Shown here: in pieces, positions 1-10,029 of the stretch
Numbering within the stretch: the stretch's first letter is position 1
Layout: each line of letters begins with the position of its first letter
Assembly (NCBI RefSeq): GCF_030296575.1
Contig: NZ_AP027729.1
Span: 1,116,001 to 1,180,000, forward strand
DNA: 64,000 nucleotides
Direction: 5' to 3'
Source: Paraoerskovia sediminicola
Lineage (GTDB): Bacteria > Actinomycetota > Actinomycetes > Actinomycetales > Cellulomonadaceae
The notes under the pieces: generated by a model
The model's input: only the letters and a program-made list of their open reading frames with translations
The model's database searches: none
What the model was told of the DNA's origin: nothing
Made by a program: the position numbers and the translations under genes

Positions 1-1
1 C

Positions 2-1603
2 GCGTTCTCCGACGCGCGCCGGGCGACGCTCTTCGACGGGTACGTCGACCTCATGCGCACGCTGCGCGAGAAGCTGGACGAGGCCTCGGTCGAGGACGGC
101 CAGTACTACGTGCTCACGACGGCCGCGCCGTCGTCGGGCTGGCTGCTGCGCGGGATGGAGGCCTACCAGGTCGTCCAGTACCTCGACTACGTAAACCTCA
201 TGTCCTACGACCTGCACGGGGCGTGGAACAAGTACGTCGGCGGCAACTCACCGCTGTTCGACGACGGCAAGGACCCCGAGCTCGCAGCCGCGGGTGTCTA
301 CGGCGCGTACAAGGGCGTCGGGTACCTCAACGGTGACTGGGCGGCGCACTACTTCCGCGGCGCCATGCAGGCCGGCCGGATCAACCTGGGCGTCGGCTTC
401 TACAGCCGCGGCTTCCAGGACGTGCAGGGCGGCACCTACGGCATGGGCGGCACCGCCCCCGCGCCCGCCGGGTTCGCCTGCGCCCCGGGCACGAGCGGCA
501 AGTGCGGCTACGGCGCCGAGGGCATCGACAACCTGTGGCACGACCTCGACGTCGCCGGCAACGAGGTCCCGGCGGGGTCCAACCCGATCTGGCACCTGCT
601 CAACCTCCAGAACGGGATCGTCGGCGACTACACCGCGTCCTACGGCGTCCCGACGACCATCGAGGGCACCTACGACCACCACTTCGACCCGGTGACCAAG
701 AACGAGTGGTGGTGGAACCCGGAGACCAGGACGTTCCTCTCGGGCGACACGACCGTGGCCATCGGCGACAAGGCCGACTACGTCGTCGACACCGGGCTCG
801 GTGGCCTGATGATCTGGGAGCTCGCGGGCGACTACGGGTTCGACGACGCCAAGGGCCAGTACGAGATGGGCTCCGACATGGTCGACCTCATGCACTCGAC
901 CTTCAGCGGTTCGAGCAAGTACGGGGCGACGAAGGCAGAGGCGGACCGCCCGATGCCGACGCAGGCCATCGACCTCGACATCGACTACACCGAGTTCGCG
1001 CTGGGCGACAACAACTACCCCATCAGCCCGAAGGTCGTCTTCACGAACAACGGCTCCACGGCGGTCCCGGCCGGCTCGACCGTCTCGTTCCAGTACGGGA
1101 CCTCGGACCTCGGTGACATGAGCGACTGGAGCGGGTTCGGCACCACGACGACGAAGGGCCGCACCGGCCCCAACGTCGGCGGGCTCGGGGCCAACTTCCA
1201 CACGGCCGAGTTCACGGTCCCGACCGGCGGCATCCCCGCCGGCGGGTCGATCACGAACCAGCTCAAGTGGACGCTCCCGGCAGCGCAGTTCTCGAACGTG
1301 ATCGTCACGATCGGCGGCGTCGAGTACGCCACGACGTACGACCAGCCGCGTGGCGTCACGGTCGTCGAGCCGGGATCCGGGTCGGACGGCGGCTCCGGCG
1401 GCGACGGGACCGGTGGCGGTTCCGGCGGCTCCGGTGGCACGGGCGAGTGCACCGCACCCGCCTGGTCCGCGAGCACGGCCTACAACGGCGCGGCGAAGGT
1501 GTCGTACGCCGGGCACAACTGGACGGCCCGCTACTGGACCCAGGGGGACACGCCGTCGGCGGCCAACACCTGGGGCGCGTGGGCCGACGCGGGGAGCTGC
1601 TGA
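2..1603 (+). CDS. Secreted GH18 chitinase, 5' end missing
   Basis: C-terminal 533 residues of a family 18 chitinase, which hydrolyses beta-1,4 linkages of chitin outside the cell. The frame is open from base 2, so the signal peptide and the DxxDxDxE catalytic motif lie upstream of the window. Visible family features are the substrate-binding YDLHG at about residue 69 of the visible part and the GLGGLMIWELAGD barrel strand at about 260. A roughly 130-residue beta-rich module resembling the ChiC-type chitinase C-terminal domain follows, then a Gly/Ser linker and a CBM5/12 chitin-binding module with the YWTQGDTP aromatic motif at the end. A second GH18 gene lies 122 bases downstream on the same strand. 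The GH18 assignment is firm; the identity of the middle module is less certain. Confidence 0.93.
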   Translation, partial: AFSDARRATLFDGYVDLMRTLREKLDEASVEDGQYYVLTTAAPSSGWLLRGMEAYQVVQYLDYVNLMSYDLHGAWNKYVGGNSPLFDDGKDPELAAAGVYGAYKGVGYLNGDWAAHYFRGAMQAGRINLGVGFYSRGFQDVQGGTYGMGGTAPAPAGFACAPGTSGKCGYGAEGIDNLWHDLDVAGNEVPAGSNPIWHLLNLQNGIVGDYTASYGVPTTIEGTYDHHFDPVTKNEWWWNPETRTFLSGDTTVAIGDKADYVVDTGLGGLMIWELAGDYGFDDAKGQYEMGSDMVDLMHSTFSGSSKYGATKAEADRPMPTQAIDLDIDYTEFALGDNNYPISPKVVFTNNGSTAVPAGSTVSFQYGTSDLGDMSDWSGFGTTTTKGRTGPNVGGLGANFHTAEFTVPTGGIPAGGSITNQLKWTLPAAQFSNVIVTIGGVEYATTYDQPRGVTVVEPGSGSDGGSGGDGTGGGSGGSGGTGECTAPAWSASTAYNGAAKVSYAGHNWTARYWTQGDTPSAANTWGAWADAGSC

Positions 1604-1619
1604 GGGCAGCGGAACCGCA

Positions 1620-1651
1620 CCCGGGCGGCGGACCTACCGCCGCCGCCCGGG
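1620..1651 (+). terminator. Stem-loop after first chitinase
   Basis: A perfect 12-bp G/C inverted repeat (CCCGGGCGGCGG against its complement) with an 8-base loop begins 16 bases after the stop codon. No U-tract follows, which is usual for high-GC actinobacterial terminators. It probably separates the two chitinase transcripts. Confidence 0.6.
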
Positions 1652-1725
1652 AGCACGACCAGCAGTACCGGACCAGCACCAGCACGGCGGGCGACGACGC
1701 CCGTCGACGAGTAGAGAGCGATCCG

Positions 1726-3635
1726 ATGACACAGACACGACAGGGCAGGACAGAGCCCTCCGCACGACCGGGCGGGCTTCGTCGCCGCCTCACCGCGGCG
1801 ATCGCCGCGATCGCCGTGGCCGGGACGGGCCTCGTCGGGGCGGGCTTCGCCGCGACGAGCGCCTCGGCGGCCGAGCAGACCGGCGACAGCGCCATCAACG
1901 GCTTCCGCAACGTCGCGTACTTCGCGCAGTGGGGCGTCTACGGCCGCAACTTCCAGGTCAAGGACATCGACACGTCGGGCGAGGCGTCGAAGCTGACGCA
2001 CATCAACTACGCGTTCGGGAACATCCACCACCAGAACCTGACCTGCTTCGAGGCCAACAAGGCGCAGCAGGACGGCCCCAACGGGTCGGACGGCGCCGGC
2101 GACGCCTACGCGGACTACGGAAAGAGCTACAGCGCCGCGGCGTCCGTCTCGGGCAAGGCTGACGCGTGGGACCAGCCGCTCGCCGGGAGCTTCAACCAGC
2201 TCAAGCAGCTCAAGGCCAAGCACCCGCAGCTGCGGACCCTGCTGTCCCTCGGTGGCTGGACCTGGTCCAAGAACTTCTCCCGCGCGGCGGCGACGGACGC
2301 CTCCCGCGAGAAGCTCGTGTCGTCCTGCATCGACATGTTCATCAAGGGCGACCTGCCCAAGATCGACGGGCGCGGCGGCCCGGGCGCAGCCGCAGGGGTG
2401 TTCGACGGCTTCGACCTCGACTGGGAGTGGCCCGGCTCGAACAACGGGCTCGCCGGCAACTACGTCGACGAGGTGAACGACAAGGAGAACTTCCGGCTCC
2501 TGATCGAGGAGTTCCGCACGCAGCTCGACGCGTACGGCGCCCAGACCGGCAAGGACTACCTGCTGACCGCGTTCCTCCCGGCCAACCCGGCCGACATCGA
2601 GGTGGGCGGCTGGAACGACCCCGGAACTTCGAGAACCTCGACTTCGGGAACGTCCAGGGCTACGACTTCGAGGGGGCGTGGGACGGCACCAGGACCGGCC
2701 ACCAGGGCAACCTGTACGACGACCCGAAGTCGCCGCGACCGGACGCCAAGCGCTACAGCGTCGAGCGGGCGGTCAAGGAGTACACCGACGCGGGCATCGA
2801 CCCGGCCCAGCTCGGGGTCGGGCTCGCCATGTACGGGCGCGGCTGGAAGGGCGTCTCGGACTCCGCGGCCTGGGGTAGCGCGATCGGCGCGGCTCCCGGC
2901 ACCTGGGAATCCGGCAACGAGGACTACGACAAGCTGAAGAACCTCGGCACCGGCTACTACGACCCGACCGCCGTGGCGTCCTGGCGCTACGACGGCAACC
3001 AGTGGTGGACCTTCGACGACCCGAAGTCGATCGCTGCCAAGGCCGACTACATCCGGTCCGCCGGCCTCGGCGGGGCGATGTGGTGGGAGCTGTCCGGCAA
3101 CCGGGACGGCGAGCTCATCCACACGCTGATGAACACGCTGGGCTCGGGCGCCTCCGGCCCGGTCAGCGGCGGCGTCCCCGGTGGCCCGACGCCGACGCCG
3201 ACGCCGACCAGCACGCCGACCCCGACGGGCACTCCCACCCCGACACCGACGCCCACCCCGACCCCGACGCCGACCGACCCGCCCAGCACCTGCGCGGCGG
3301 CCTGGTCGCAGAGCAAGGTCTACGTGGGCGGCGACATCGTCAGCCACCAGGGGACCAAGTACCGCGCCGCGTGGTGGACCCAGGGCGAGACCCCGGGCAG
3401 CGCGAACGTCTGGGTCAGCCAGGGTGCGTGCGACGGCTCGACGCCCACGCCCACGCCCACGCCGACGACCCCGACCGACCCGGGCACGTGCGCCGCGTGG
3501 TCGGCCACGAAGGTCTACACCGGCGGCGACCGTGCGTCGTACGGCGGTCAGGTCTGGGAGGCCAAGTGGTGGACCCAGGGCGACACCCCGGCCGTGAAGG
3601 ACGGCGGCCCGTGGAAGGTGGCCGCGAGCTGCTGA
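1726..3635 (+). CDS. Secreted GH18 chitinase with two CBM5/12 modules (one frame break)
   Basis: Endo-acting chitinase of about 636 residues. An N-terminal signal peptide with an Arg-rich start ends near the ASAAEQ site at about residue 50. The GH18 barrel contains LSLGGWTWS and the catalytic motif DGFDLDWEWP, where E234 is the predicted proton donor. The GGAMWWELSGN strand near the end of the barrel is also conserved. A Pro-Thr linker leads to two CBM5/12 chitin-binding modules (motifs AAWWTQGETP and AKWWTQGDTP), separated by a second Pro-Thr linker. The frame breaks in the C run at 2619-2622. Adding one C restores the conserved reading DPRNFENLDFGNVQGYDFEG, so this is probably an assembly error. 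The chosen ATG precedes the signal peptide. Confidence 0.93.
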
Positions 3636-3662
3636 TCTGAGCAGCGAGCAGCACAGGTAGCA

Positions 3663-3720
3663 CCGAGAGGTGGGTCGCCTCCCCGGACCACGGTCCGGCG
3701 GGCAGCGGCCCACCTCTCGG
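3663..3720 (+). terminator. Nested inverted repeat between convergent genes
   Basis: The outer 12-bp arms (CCGAGAGGTGGG at 3663-3674, complement at 3709-3720) enclose a second 7-bp hairpin (CCGGACC/GGTCCGG at 3683-3698). The element lies between the plus-strand chitinase and the minus-strand MFS gene, so it could stop transcription from both sides. Confidence 0.6.
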
Positions 3721-3734
3721 CATGTCACGGTGCG

Positions 3735-4964
3735 TCACCCGACGCGTCGCCGCCGGTCGACGAGCACCAGGGCGATCCCGAGCACCGGCAGGGCCGCCGC
3801 GACGAACGGCAGCGCCCCGGCCCCGAGCGCGCTGTCCACCACGACGCCCCCGATCAGCCCACCTGCCGCGTTGGCCAGGTTGAACGCCGAGATGTTCAGC
3901 GTCGCGACCAGCTCCGGCGCGGCTGTCCCTTGCTGCATGACCCGCATCTGCATCGGCGGGACGTTCGCGAAGGACGTCACCCCGAACACGAACGCCGCGA
4001 CGACGAACAGCCACGGCGACGCGGCCACGAGCCCCACGACGACCAGCGAGAGCGACATCGCGATCGGCCACCCCAGCATCGACCGCGCGAGGTTCGCGTC
4101 CGCGCTGCGCCCGCCCAGCACGTTGCCCAGCACGAGTCCCGCGCCGATCACGACGAGCACCCCCGTCAGCAGCGACCGGTCGATCCCCGCGACCTGCTCG
4201 GCGACCGGCGCGACGTACCCGTAGAACGTCATGAACCCGAGCCAGCCGAGCACCGTGATGGCGAGACCCATGAGCAGCTGCGGGTCGCGCAGCGCGGCCA
4301 GCTGGCCACGCACGGAGGTCGTGGCGGACGTCGCCGGGCCGGCACCGGCGTCCGGCGTCCGGACCGCCTGGGGCACCCGGATCACCACGGCGATCGCCAC
4401 GGCGGCGACGGCCCCGATCGCGGCGACGACGAGGAACGACGCGTTCCAGCCCCACCGTTCCCCGATCCACGACCCGGCGGGGACCCCGAGCACGTTCGCG
4501 AGGGTGAGCCCCGCGAACATCTGCCCGACGGCGCGGCCCGCCTTCGACGTCGGGACGAGGGACGTCGCCACCACGGCGCCGATCCCGTAGAACGGCCCCT
4601 GCACGAGGCCGGTGACCGTCCGTGCGACGAGCAGCACGGGGTAGCTGTCGGTGAAGGCGGCGACGAGGTTGCCGGCGACGAACAGCAGGAGGAGCCCGAC
4701 GAGCACCCGCCGCTTGTCGAAGCGGGCGAGCCACAGGGTGAGCACGGGCCCGCCGACGACGATCGCGGCGGCGTAGACGGTGATGAGGTACCCGGCGCGC
4801 CCCTCGGTGACGCCGAGCGACCCCGCGACGTCGGTGAGGATGCCGGCGACGACGAACTCGGCGGTGCCGATCGCGAACGCAGCCAGGGTCAGGAGCCAGA
4901 CCTGGGGCGGCATGCGGAACTTCGGTGCGGCGGGCGCTGCCCTGCCGGTCGCCGGGGCGCTCAT
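3735..4964 (-). CDS. MFS transporter, DHA1 family
   Basis: A 409-residue polytopic inner-membrane protein with about 12 hydrophobic segments. The N-terminal FAIGTAEFVVAGIL resembles AraJ/arabinose-efflux-type members of the drug:H+ antiporter-1 group. The loop between TM2 and TM3 has LARFDKRRVL, the usual motif A position. The ATG at 4962-4964 overlaps the stop of the upstream oxidoreductase gene (ATGA), so the two are likely translated together. The substrate cannot be told from the sequence; export of a small toxic or sugar-like compound is the family norm. The longer open frame upstream of this start is a shadow of the oxidoreductase gene. Confidence 0.85.
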   Translation of the reverse strand: MSAPATGRAAPAAPKFRMPPQVWLLTLAAFAIGTAEFVVAGILTDVAGSLGVTEGRAGYLITVYAAAIVVGGPVLTLWLARFDKRRVLVGLLLLFVAGNLVAAFTDSYPVLLVARTVTGLVQGPFYGIGAVVATSLVPTSKAGRAVGQMFAGLTLANVLGVPAGSWIGERWGWNASFLVVAAIGAVAAVAIAVVIRVPQAVRTPDAGAGPATSATTSVRGQLAALRDPQLLMGLAITVLGWLGFMTFYGYVAPVAEQVAGIDRSLLTGVLVVIGAGLVLGNVLGGRSADANLARSMLGWPIAMSLSLVVVGLVAASPWLFVVAAFVFGVTSFANVPPMQMRVMQQGTAAPELVATLNISAFNLANAAGGLIGGVVVDSALGAGALPFVAAALPVLGIALVLVDRRRRVG

Positions 4965-6012
4965 CGGGACACCACGACCTTGCCGACGGTGCGCCCGGTC
5001 TCGACGAGCCGGTGCGCCTCGCGCAGCCCGGCGGCCGTGAGGTCGCCGACGACGGTCGTCGCCGTCGAGCGGTAGGCGCCCGAGTCGACGAGGTCGGCGA
5101 CGGCCCCGAGGATGCGCCCCTGCTCGGCGATGTCGGGCGTCGAGAACATCGACCGGGTGAACATGAGCTCCCAGTGCCAGGCGATCGACCGCGCCTTGAG
5201 GGGCAGGAGGTCGAGCCCTTCGGGTCGTCGATCGCGACGATCTGGCCGAACGGGTTGACGATCTCGGCGAGCGCGCCGACGGTGCCCGCGGAGTGGGTCG
5301 TGAGGACGTGGTCCACACCCTCCGGGGCCACCGCACGCACCGAGGCGACGAGGTCGTGGTGGTCGACGACGTCGTCCGCCCCCAGGTCGCGCACCCATGC
5401 CCGCGACTCGTCCCGCGAGGCGGAGGCGAGGACCCGCACGCCCGTGCGGAGCTTCGCGAGCTGGATCGCGGCCGAGCCGACGCCCCCGGCGCCACCGACG
5501 ACGAGCAGCGTCCCCGTGCTGGACGCGTCCAGGCGCAGACGCTCGAACAGCGACTCCCAGGCGGTCAGCGCGGTGAGCGGCAGGGCCGCGGCCTCGGCGA
5601 ACCCGAGGGTCCGCGGCGTGCGCGCCACGATCCGGCTGTCGACGGCGTGGAGCTCGGTGTTCGAGCCGGGCCGCGTGATGTCGCCGGCGTAGTAGACCTC
5701 GTCGCCCGCGGCGAACCCGGTCGCCTCCGGGCCGACGGCCACCACGGTCCCGGCGGCGTCGAACCCGAGGACCCGCGGCTCGGCGTCACGGAGGTCGGGC
5801 AGCCCGGCGCGGACCTTCACGTCCGCCGGGTTGACGGAGACCGCCTCGACCCGGACGAGCACGTCGTGCGGGCGCAGGGCGGAGGTCGGGAGGACGACGT
5901 CCACCAGGGCGGCGGGGTCGTCGACCGGGAGGCCGGCGAACGAGGCCACAGCCCGGACGGTCGCGGGAGCGGCCGTGGGTGGCGTGGTGGTGGACGGGTT
6001 GGTCGTGGTCAT
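4961..6012 (-). CDS. NADP-dependent quinone oxidoreductase, MDR superfamily (one frame break)
   Basis: Medium-chain dehydrogenase/reductase of the zinc-free quinone oxidoreductase type, about 350 residues. A GroES-like N-terminal domain (VNPADVKVRAG; FDAAGTVVAVGPEATGF) is followed by a Rossmann fold with the nucleotide-binding VVGGAGGVGSAAIQLAK. No structural zinc cysteines are seen. The start has a good ribosome site (CAGGAG, 6 bases before ATG). The frame breaks near the C run at 5216-5218. One extra base joins DDPKG to LDLLPLKARSIAWHWE, the conserved continuation in this family, so the break is probably an assembly error. The 4-base overlap with the MFS gene suggests an operon handling a reactive carbonyl or quinone. 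Confidence 0.88.
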
Positions 6013-6097
6013 CGGTGTCTCCTGGGGGTGGGCAGGTCTGTGCGGTCGGGGGTGTCGTGCGGCTCGGGGTGTCGTGCGCTTGGGGGCGGCGCCCGGC

Positions 6098-6883
6098 TCA
6101 GGCGAGCCGGGCGCCGCCGTCGACGTGCAGGGTCGTGCCGGTCGTGTACGGGTTGGTGGCGAGGTAGAGGGCGGCCTGCGCGAGGTCGTCGGGGTGGCCG
6201 ACGGTGCGCGTCGGGTTGGCGTTCGCGACCTCGGTGAGGAACCCCGCCTTGGCGTCGCCGAGCCGGTCCCAGGCACCGGAGTCGACGACCCCGGGCGAGA
6301 CCGCGTTGACCCGGACCGGGGCCAGCTCGACCGCGAGCGCCTGAGCGAGGAAGCTCGCGGCGCCGTTGGCGGTCGCCATGGCGACCCGCTCGGCGGCGGG
6401 CCGCCAGGCGACGACCCCGGAGAACACGGTGAGGGAGCTTGTGATCTCCACGTGCTTCGCGAGCAGCACGGGGCCGACGACCTTGGCGTCGAAGGCGCCG
6501 AGCAGCGCCTCGCGGGTCAGGTCGGCAATCGGCCCGTTCGCCGGCGAGGCGGCGGTGCTGATCACGTGGTCCACGCGGCCGACGCGGGACGCGAGCGCGG
6601 CGACCGAGCCCTCGTCGGCGAGGTCGACGACCTCGGCACGGATCTCGGCGCGCTCCTCGGCGCCGCCTCGATCGTCGGCTGCGGCGTCGACGTCCGACGC
6701 GATCTGCTCGGCGAGACGCTGCGCCCTGGGCAGGTCGCGGCTCGCGAGGGTCACGGTCGCGCCGCCGCGTGCTGCGGCCCGGGCGACGGCCGCGCCGATG
6801 CCGCCGGTGCCGACGACGAGCACGGAGCTGCCGTCGATCGAGCGGGGCGGGGTGGTCTTGGGTGTCACGGTGTCGTTGCTCAT
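6098..6883 (-). CDS. SDR family oxidoreductase
   Basis: Classical short-chain dehydrogenase/reductase of 261 residues. It has the dinucleotide-binding VVGTGGIGAAVARAAA at the N terminus, a STAASPANG stretch where NNAG is usual, and the C-terminal TGTTLHVDGG motif. The active-site segment is atypical: VFSGVVAWRPAAERVAMATANGA has no YxxxK. This resembles the NAD(P)-binding SDR subgroup that lacks the catalytic tyrosine, so activity should not be assumed. The MSNDTV start was chosen because the longer frame runs into the divergent lysR gene. The shared 78-base intergenic region makes the LysR protein the likely regulator. Confidence 0.82.
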   Translation of the reverse strand: MSNDTVTPKTTPPRSIDGSSVLVVGTGGIGAAVARAAARGGATVTLASRDLPRAQRLAEQIASDVDAAADDRGGAEERAEIRAEVVDLADEGSVAALASRVGRVDHVISTAASPANGPIADLTREALLGAFDAKVVGPVLLAKHVEITSSLTVFSGVVAWRPAAERVAMATANGAASFLAQALAVELAPVRVNAVSPGVVDSGAWDRLGDAKAGFLTEVANANPTRTVGHPDDLAQAALYLATNPYTTGTTLHVDGGARLA

Positions 6884-6947
6884 GTCCGGGTCAACGGGCG
6901 AGACGGACCACGACTTCCTCATCTGCGACGTTCTTCGCGATGCTTGC

Positions 6948-6964
6948 CATAAGATCGGGTTATG
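6948..6964. promoter_or_regulatory. Inverted repeat at the LysR start
   Basis: CATAA-N7-TTATG is a perfect 5-bp dyad that includes the ATG of the LysR gene. The left arm can also serve as a -10 element (CATAAG) about 8 bases from the ATG. With no Shine-Dalgarno sequence present, this suggests a leaderless transcript. Its placement suits LysR autorepression; this is inference. Confidence 0.4.
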
Positions 6965-7876
6965 CCATCGCTCCGCGCGCTCTCGACGCTGATCGCCGTC
7001 GTCGACCACGGGTCGATCACGGCCGCTGCGCGCGCCCTGCACCTGTCCCAGCCCGCCGTCTCGCAGCAGCTGACCGCGCTGGAGCGCGAGGTCGGCACCC
7101 CTTTGCTCGAACGACTGCCCCGCGGGGTGCGCCCCACCGCGGCAGGTGCCGCGATGCTCGCCGACGCCCGGGCGGCGCTCGCCGCGGTCGAGCGGTCCGT
7201 CGACGCCGGGCAGGCCGTCGCCCGTGGTGAGGCCGGCCGCCTGCGCGTCGCGGTGGTCGAGAGCATGACGGCGCCCGTCGTGGCGCCCGTCCTGCGCGAG
7301 TGGCTGGCCCGACGCCCGGAAGTGGACCTCGACATCGTCGAGTCCACGAGCGCCGACGACGTCGCGCGCCTCCTCGACACCGAGCAGGCGGACCTCGGCA
7401 TCGGCCCGCGGTCACCGGGTTGGACCGGACGCAGGCTCGTGGTCGGCCGGGAGGAGATCCACGTCGTCCTGCCGGGGCAGCCCCGCGTCGGCCGCCCGGA
7501 CGGACCGGATCTCGAGCATCCGCCACCGGCGGCGCCCGTGACCTGGGACGAGCTCGCCGCCGGGCCCGTGGTCCACTACCACCCGGCCAACAGCCTCGGT
7601 GGCTGGCTCGACGCCGCCGCTGCGCGGCACGGCGTCGTGCTGCGCCCCGCAGTCCGCACCCTGCACGCCACGACCGCAGCGGCGCTCGCGCGCGCCGGGC
7701 TCGGCCCGGCACTGGTCCCGGCCTCCGCCCTGGCACCGGGCGGCTGGGACGGCGTCCGGCACCTCGCTCCGCGGCTGAGGCGCGAGATCGTCGTCATGGT
7801 CGCGAACGACGGCGACGGGCTGGCACGGTCCTTCGCCGACGCGGTCGTCGCCCGCGGGGCGCCGCGCGTCGCGTAG
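6962..7876 (+). CDS. LysR family transcriptional regulator
   Basis: A 304-residue regulator with the N-terminal winged helix-turn-helix of the LysR family: SITAAARALHLSQPAVSQQLTALE at about residues 19-42, then the LLERLPRGVRPTAAG wing. A periplasmic-binding-like effector domain follows (about 90-295). It is divergent from the SDR gene, the usual arrangement for a LysR protein and its target. No ribosome site precedes the ATG, and a -10-like CATAAG sits just upstream, so translation may be leaderless. The effector is unknown. Confidence 0.92.
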   Translation: MPSLRALSTLIAVVDHGSITAAARALHLSQPAVSQQLTALEREVGTPLLERLPRGVRPTAAGAAMLADARAALAAVERSVDAGQAVARGEAGRLRVAVVESMTAPVVAPVLREWLARRPEVDLDIVESTSADDVARLLDTEQADLGIGPRSPGWTGRRLVVGREEIHVVLPGQPRVGRPDGPDLEHPPPAAPVTWDELAAGPVVHYHPANSLGGWLDAAAARHGVVLRPAVRTLHATTAAALARAGLGPALVPASALAPGGWDGVRHLAPRLRREIVVMVANDGDGLARSFADAVVARGAPRVA

Positions 7877-7906
7877 ACCGCGCACCCGGTCGCCGGGTGC
7901 GCGGTC
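7876..7906. terminator. Perfect 14-bp stem-loop between convergent genes
   Basis: GACCGCGCACCCGG pairs perfectly with its complement across a 3-base loop. It starts on the last base of the lysR stop codon and lies 17 bases from the stop of the convergent GH42 gene, so it probably terminates both. Confidence 0.8.
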
Positions 7907-7922
7907 CGTCGGCACGCTGCCG

Positions 7923-9958
7923 TCAGTCCTCGCGGACCACCACCACGCCGCGTGCCGGGACCACGGCACCCGACTCGTGGCGGGCGTCGGCGACGAGGTC
8001 GTGGCCGGCGACCGCGAGCGTGTGGTCCTCGTCCGTGTGGTTGATCGCGAACACCCACGAGCGCTCGCCGTCCACCCGGCGGACGAGCTCGACCCCGGGC
8101 GCCGGGGCGGCGACCGGTTCGATCCCGGCCTCGTCGAGCAGGGTCGCGACGAAGGCCGCGGTCGATCCCGCGTCCAGCCGGGTCGAGACGTACCAGGCGG
8201 AGCCGCCGCCCGAGCGGCGGCGGGTCACCGCAGGCCCGCCCTCCGACGGGCCCGACGTGAACCGGCTGACGACGTCGGCGTCCACCGCCGTGAACCGCTC
8301 CGTCCACACCTCGCCGACGGACCCGTCGCTGAGCGTGACCGTCCCACCCTCGGGCAGCGGCGCGAACTCCTCGCCCCGCACGCCCAGCAGCTCCCGGAAC
8401 TCGCCGGGGTACCCGCCGAGCAGCACCCGGTTCGCGGCGTCCACGATGCCCGAGAAGTAGGTCACGACGACCTGGCCGCCGCGGGCGACGACCCCGGCCA
8501 GCCGGTCCGCGGTCCCCTCGGGTGCGAGGTACAGGGTGGGCACGAGGACGACGTCGTAGCCGTCGAGGTCGTCGGTCGCCGGGACGACGTCGACGGGCAC
8601 CCCGGCGTCCACGAGCGCGGCGTGCAGCCGGCGAGCCTGGTCCAGGTAGGTCAGCGACGTCGGCTGCGCGGGCAGTGCGGTGCCCCACCCGGCCTCCTGG
8701 TCCCACAGGATCGCGATCCGTGACCGCGGGACGACGCTCCCCCGCAGCTCGCCGAGCCTGCCGAGCACGTCACCGAGGCGGACGACGTCCCGGAACAGCG
8801 CGGAGTCGCGGCCCGCGTGCGGGACCATCCCCGAGTGGTACGTCTCCGCACCGGCCCGGGACTGCCGCCACTGGAAGAACAGGACGCCGTCGGCGCCGCG
8901 GGCGACGTGACCCAGCGAGTTGCGGAGCATCTCGCCCGGGGCCTTGGGGATGTTGCGCGGCTGCCAGTTCACGGCGCTCGTCGAGTGCTCCATCAGCAGC
9001 CACGGGTCGCCGCCGGCGAGCCCCGCACCCGGTCCGCGCTGAACGCGAGGTCCCGCCACGAGGTCGGGTCCTCGGACCACAGGTAGTGGTCGTTCGAGAC
9101 GAGGTCGACGTGCCGGCGCATGGCGCCGTAGTCGACGCCCTCGAAGTCACCCATCACCATGAAGTTCGTCGTCACGGGGGTGTCCGGCGTCACCTCGCGC
9201 AGCACGGCGGCCTCGGCCTCCAGCTGCCCGATCAGCTCGTCCGACGAGAACCGGTGGAAGTCGAGGATCTGGCTCGGGTTGCTGATCGTCGTCGTCAGCC
9301 GCGGTGGGAGCACCTGCTCGAACGACGTGTAGTTCTGGCTCCAGAACGCGGTGCCCCACGCGGCGTTGACGGCGTCGATCGACGTGTACCGCTCGCGCAG
9401 CCAGACGCGGAACGCCGCGGCCGACACGTCGCAGTAGCAGCGGGCGTTGTGGCACGCGAACTCGTTCGAGACGTGCCACATGCGCACGGCCGGGTGCGAC
9501 CCGTAGCGCTCGGCGAGGGCCCGCGCGATGCGCAGCGCGTGCTGCCTGATCACCGGCGAGCTGGGGCACCACGACTCGCGGGACCCCTGGCTGTACCGGT
9601 GGCCCGACGCGTCGACGGGAAGGATCTCCGGGTAGGCCTGGTGCATCCACACCGGCGGCGCCGCCGTCGGCGTCGCGAGGTCGACGCCGATCCCGTTCTC
9701 GTGGAGCAGGTCGATCACGCGGTCGAACCACCCGAAGTCGTACCGGCCCTCCTCGGGCTCGAGGAGCCCCCACGAGAAGATCCCGAGGCTCACGAGGTTC
9801 ACGCCGGCCTCGCGCATCAGCGCGACGTCCTCGGCCCAGACCTCCTCGGGCCACTGCTCCGGGTTGTAGTCGGCGCCGTAGGCGATGCCCGGCGCCGGCC
9901 ATCGCACCGCCGATGCGCCGCTCGTGCCGGTGGTGGTGCTGCTGGTCGTACCGCTCAT
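7923..9958 (-). CDS. GH42 beta-galactosidase, paralog 1 (one frame break)
   Basis: Cytoplasmic family 42 beta-galactosidase of about 678 residues with no signal peptide. GADYNPEQWPEEVW opens the catalytic barrel. NE in HVSNEFACHN gives the acid/base E166, the cluster CHNARCYC suits the GH42 zinc site, and the nucleophile is the Glu in GDPWLLMEHSTSAVNW (about 324). A trimerisation domain and C-terminal beta domain follow. The frame breaks at the C run 9021-9024; one added base restores DRVRGLAGGDPWLL just before the nucleophile. It is the last gene of the run LacI, ABC importer, GH42, GH42, so it probably cleaves imported beta-galactosides. Confidence 0.92.
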
Positions 9959-10029
9959 GGTGGTCCTGCCCCTCTGCTCGTCCGTGTGTCTCGCCGCGCT
10001 GGTCGCGCTCGCCCTGCTCCCCGGTCCGG

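Noticed and set aside
3186..3480. CCGACG-rich simple repeats that could be taken for a microsatellite or array
   Set aside because: They encode the Pro-Thr linkers of the chitinase in frame, so they are explained as protein linkers.
3415..6276. Very long minus-strand open frame of 953 codons
   Set aside because: Its Arg/Pro/Gly-rich middle is a GC-rich shadow of the MFS and oxidoreductase genes. Only the stretch that encodes the N-terminal part of the oxidoreductase is real.
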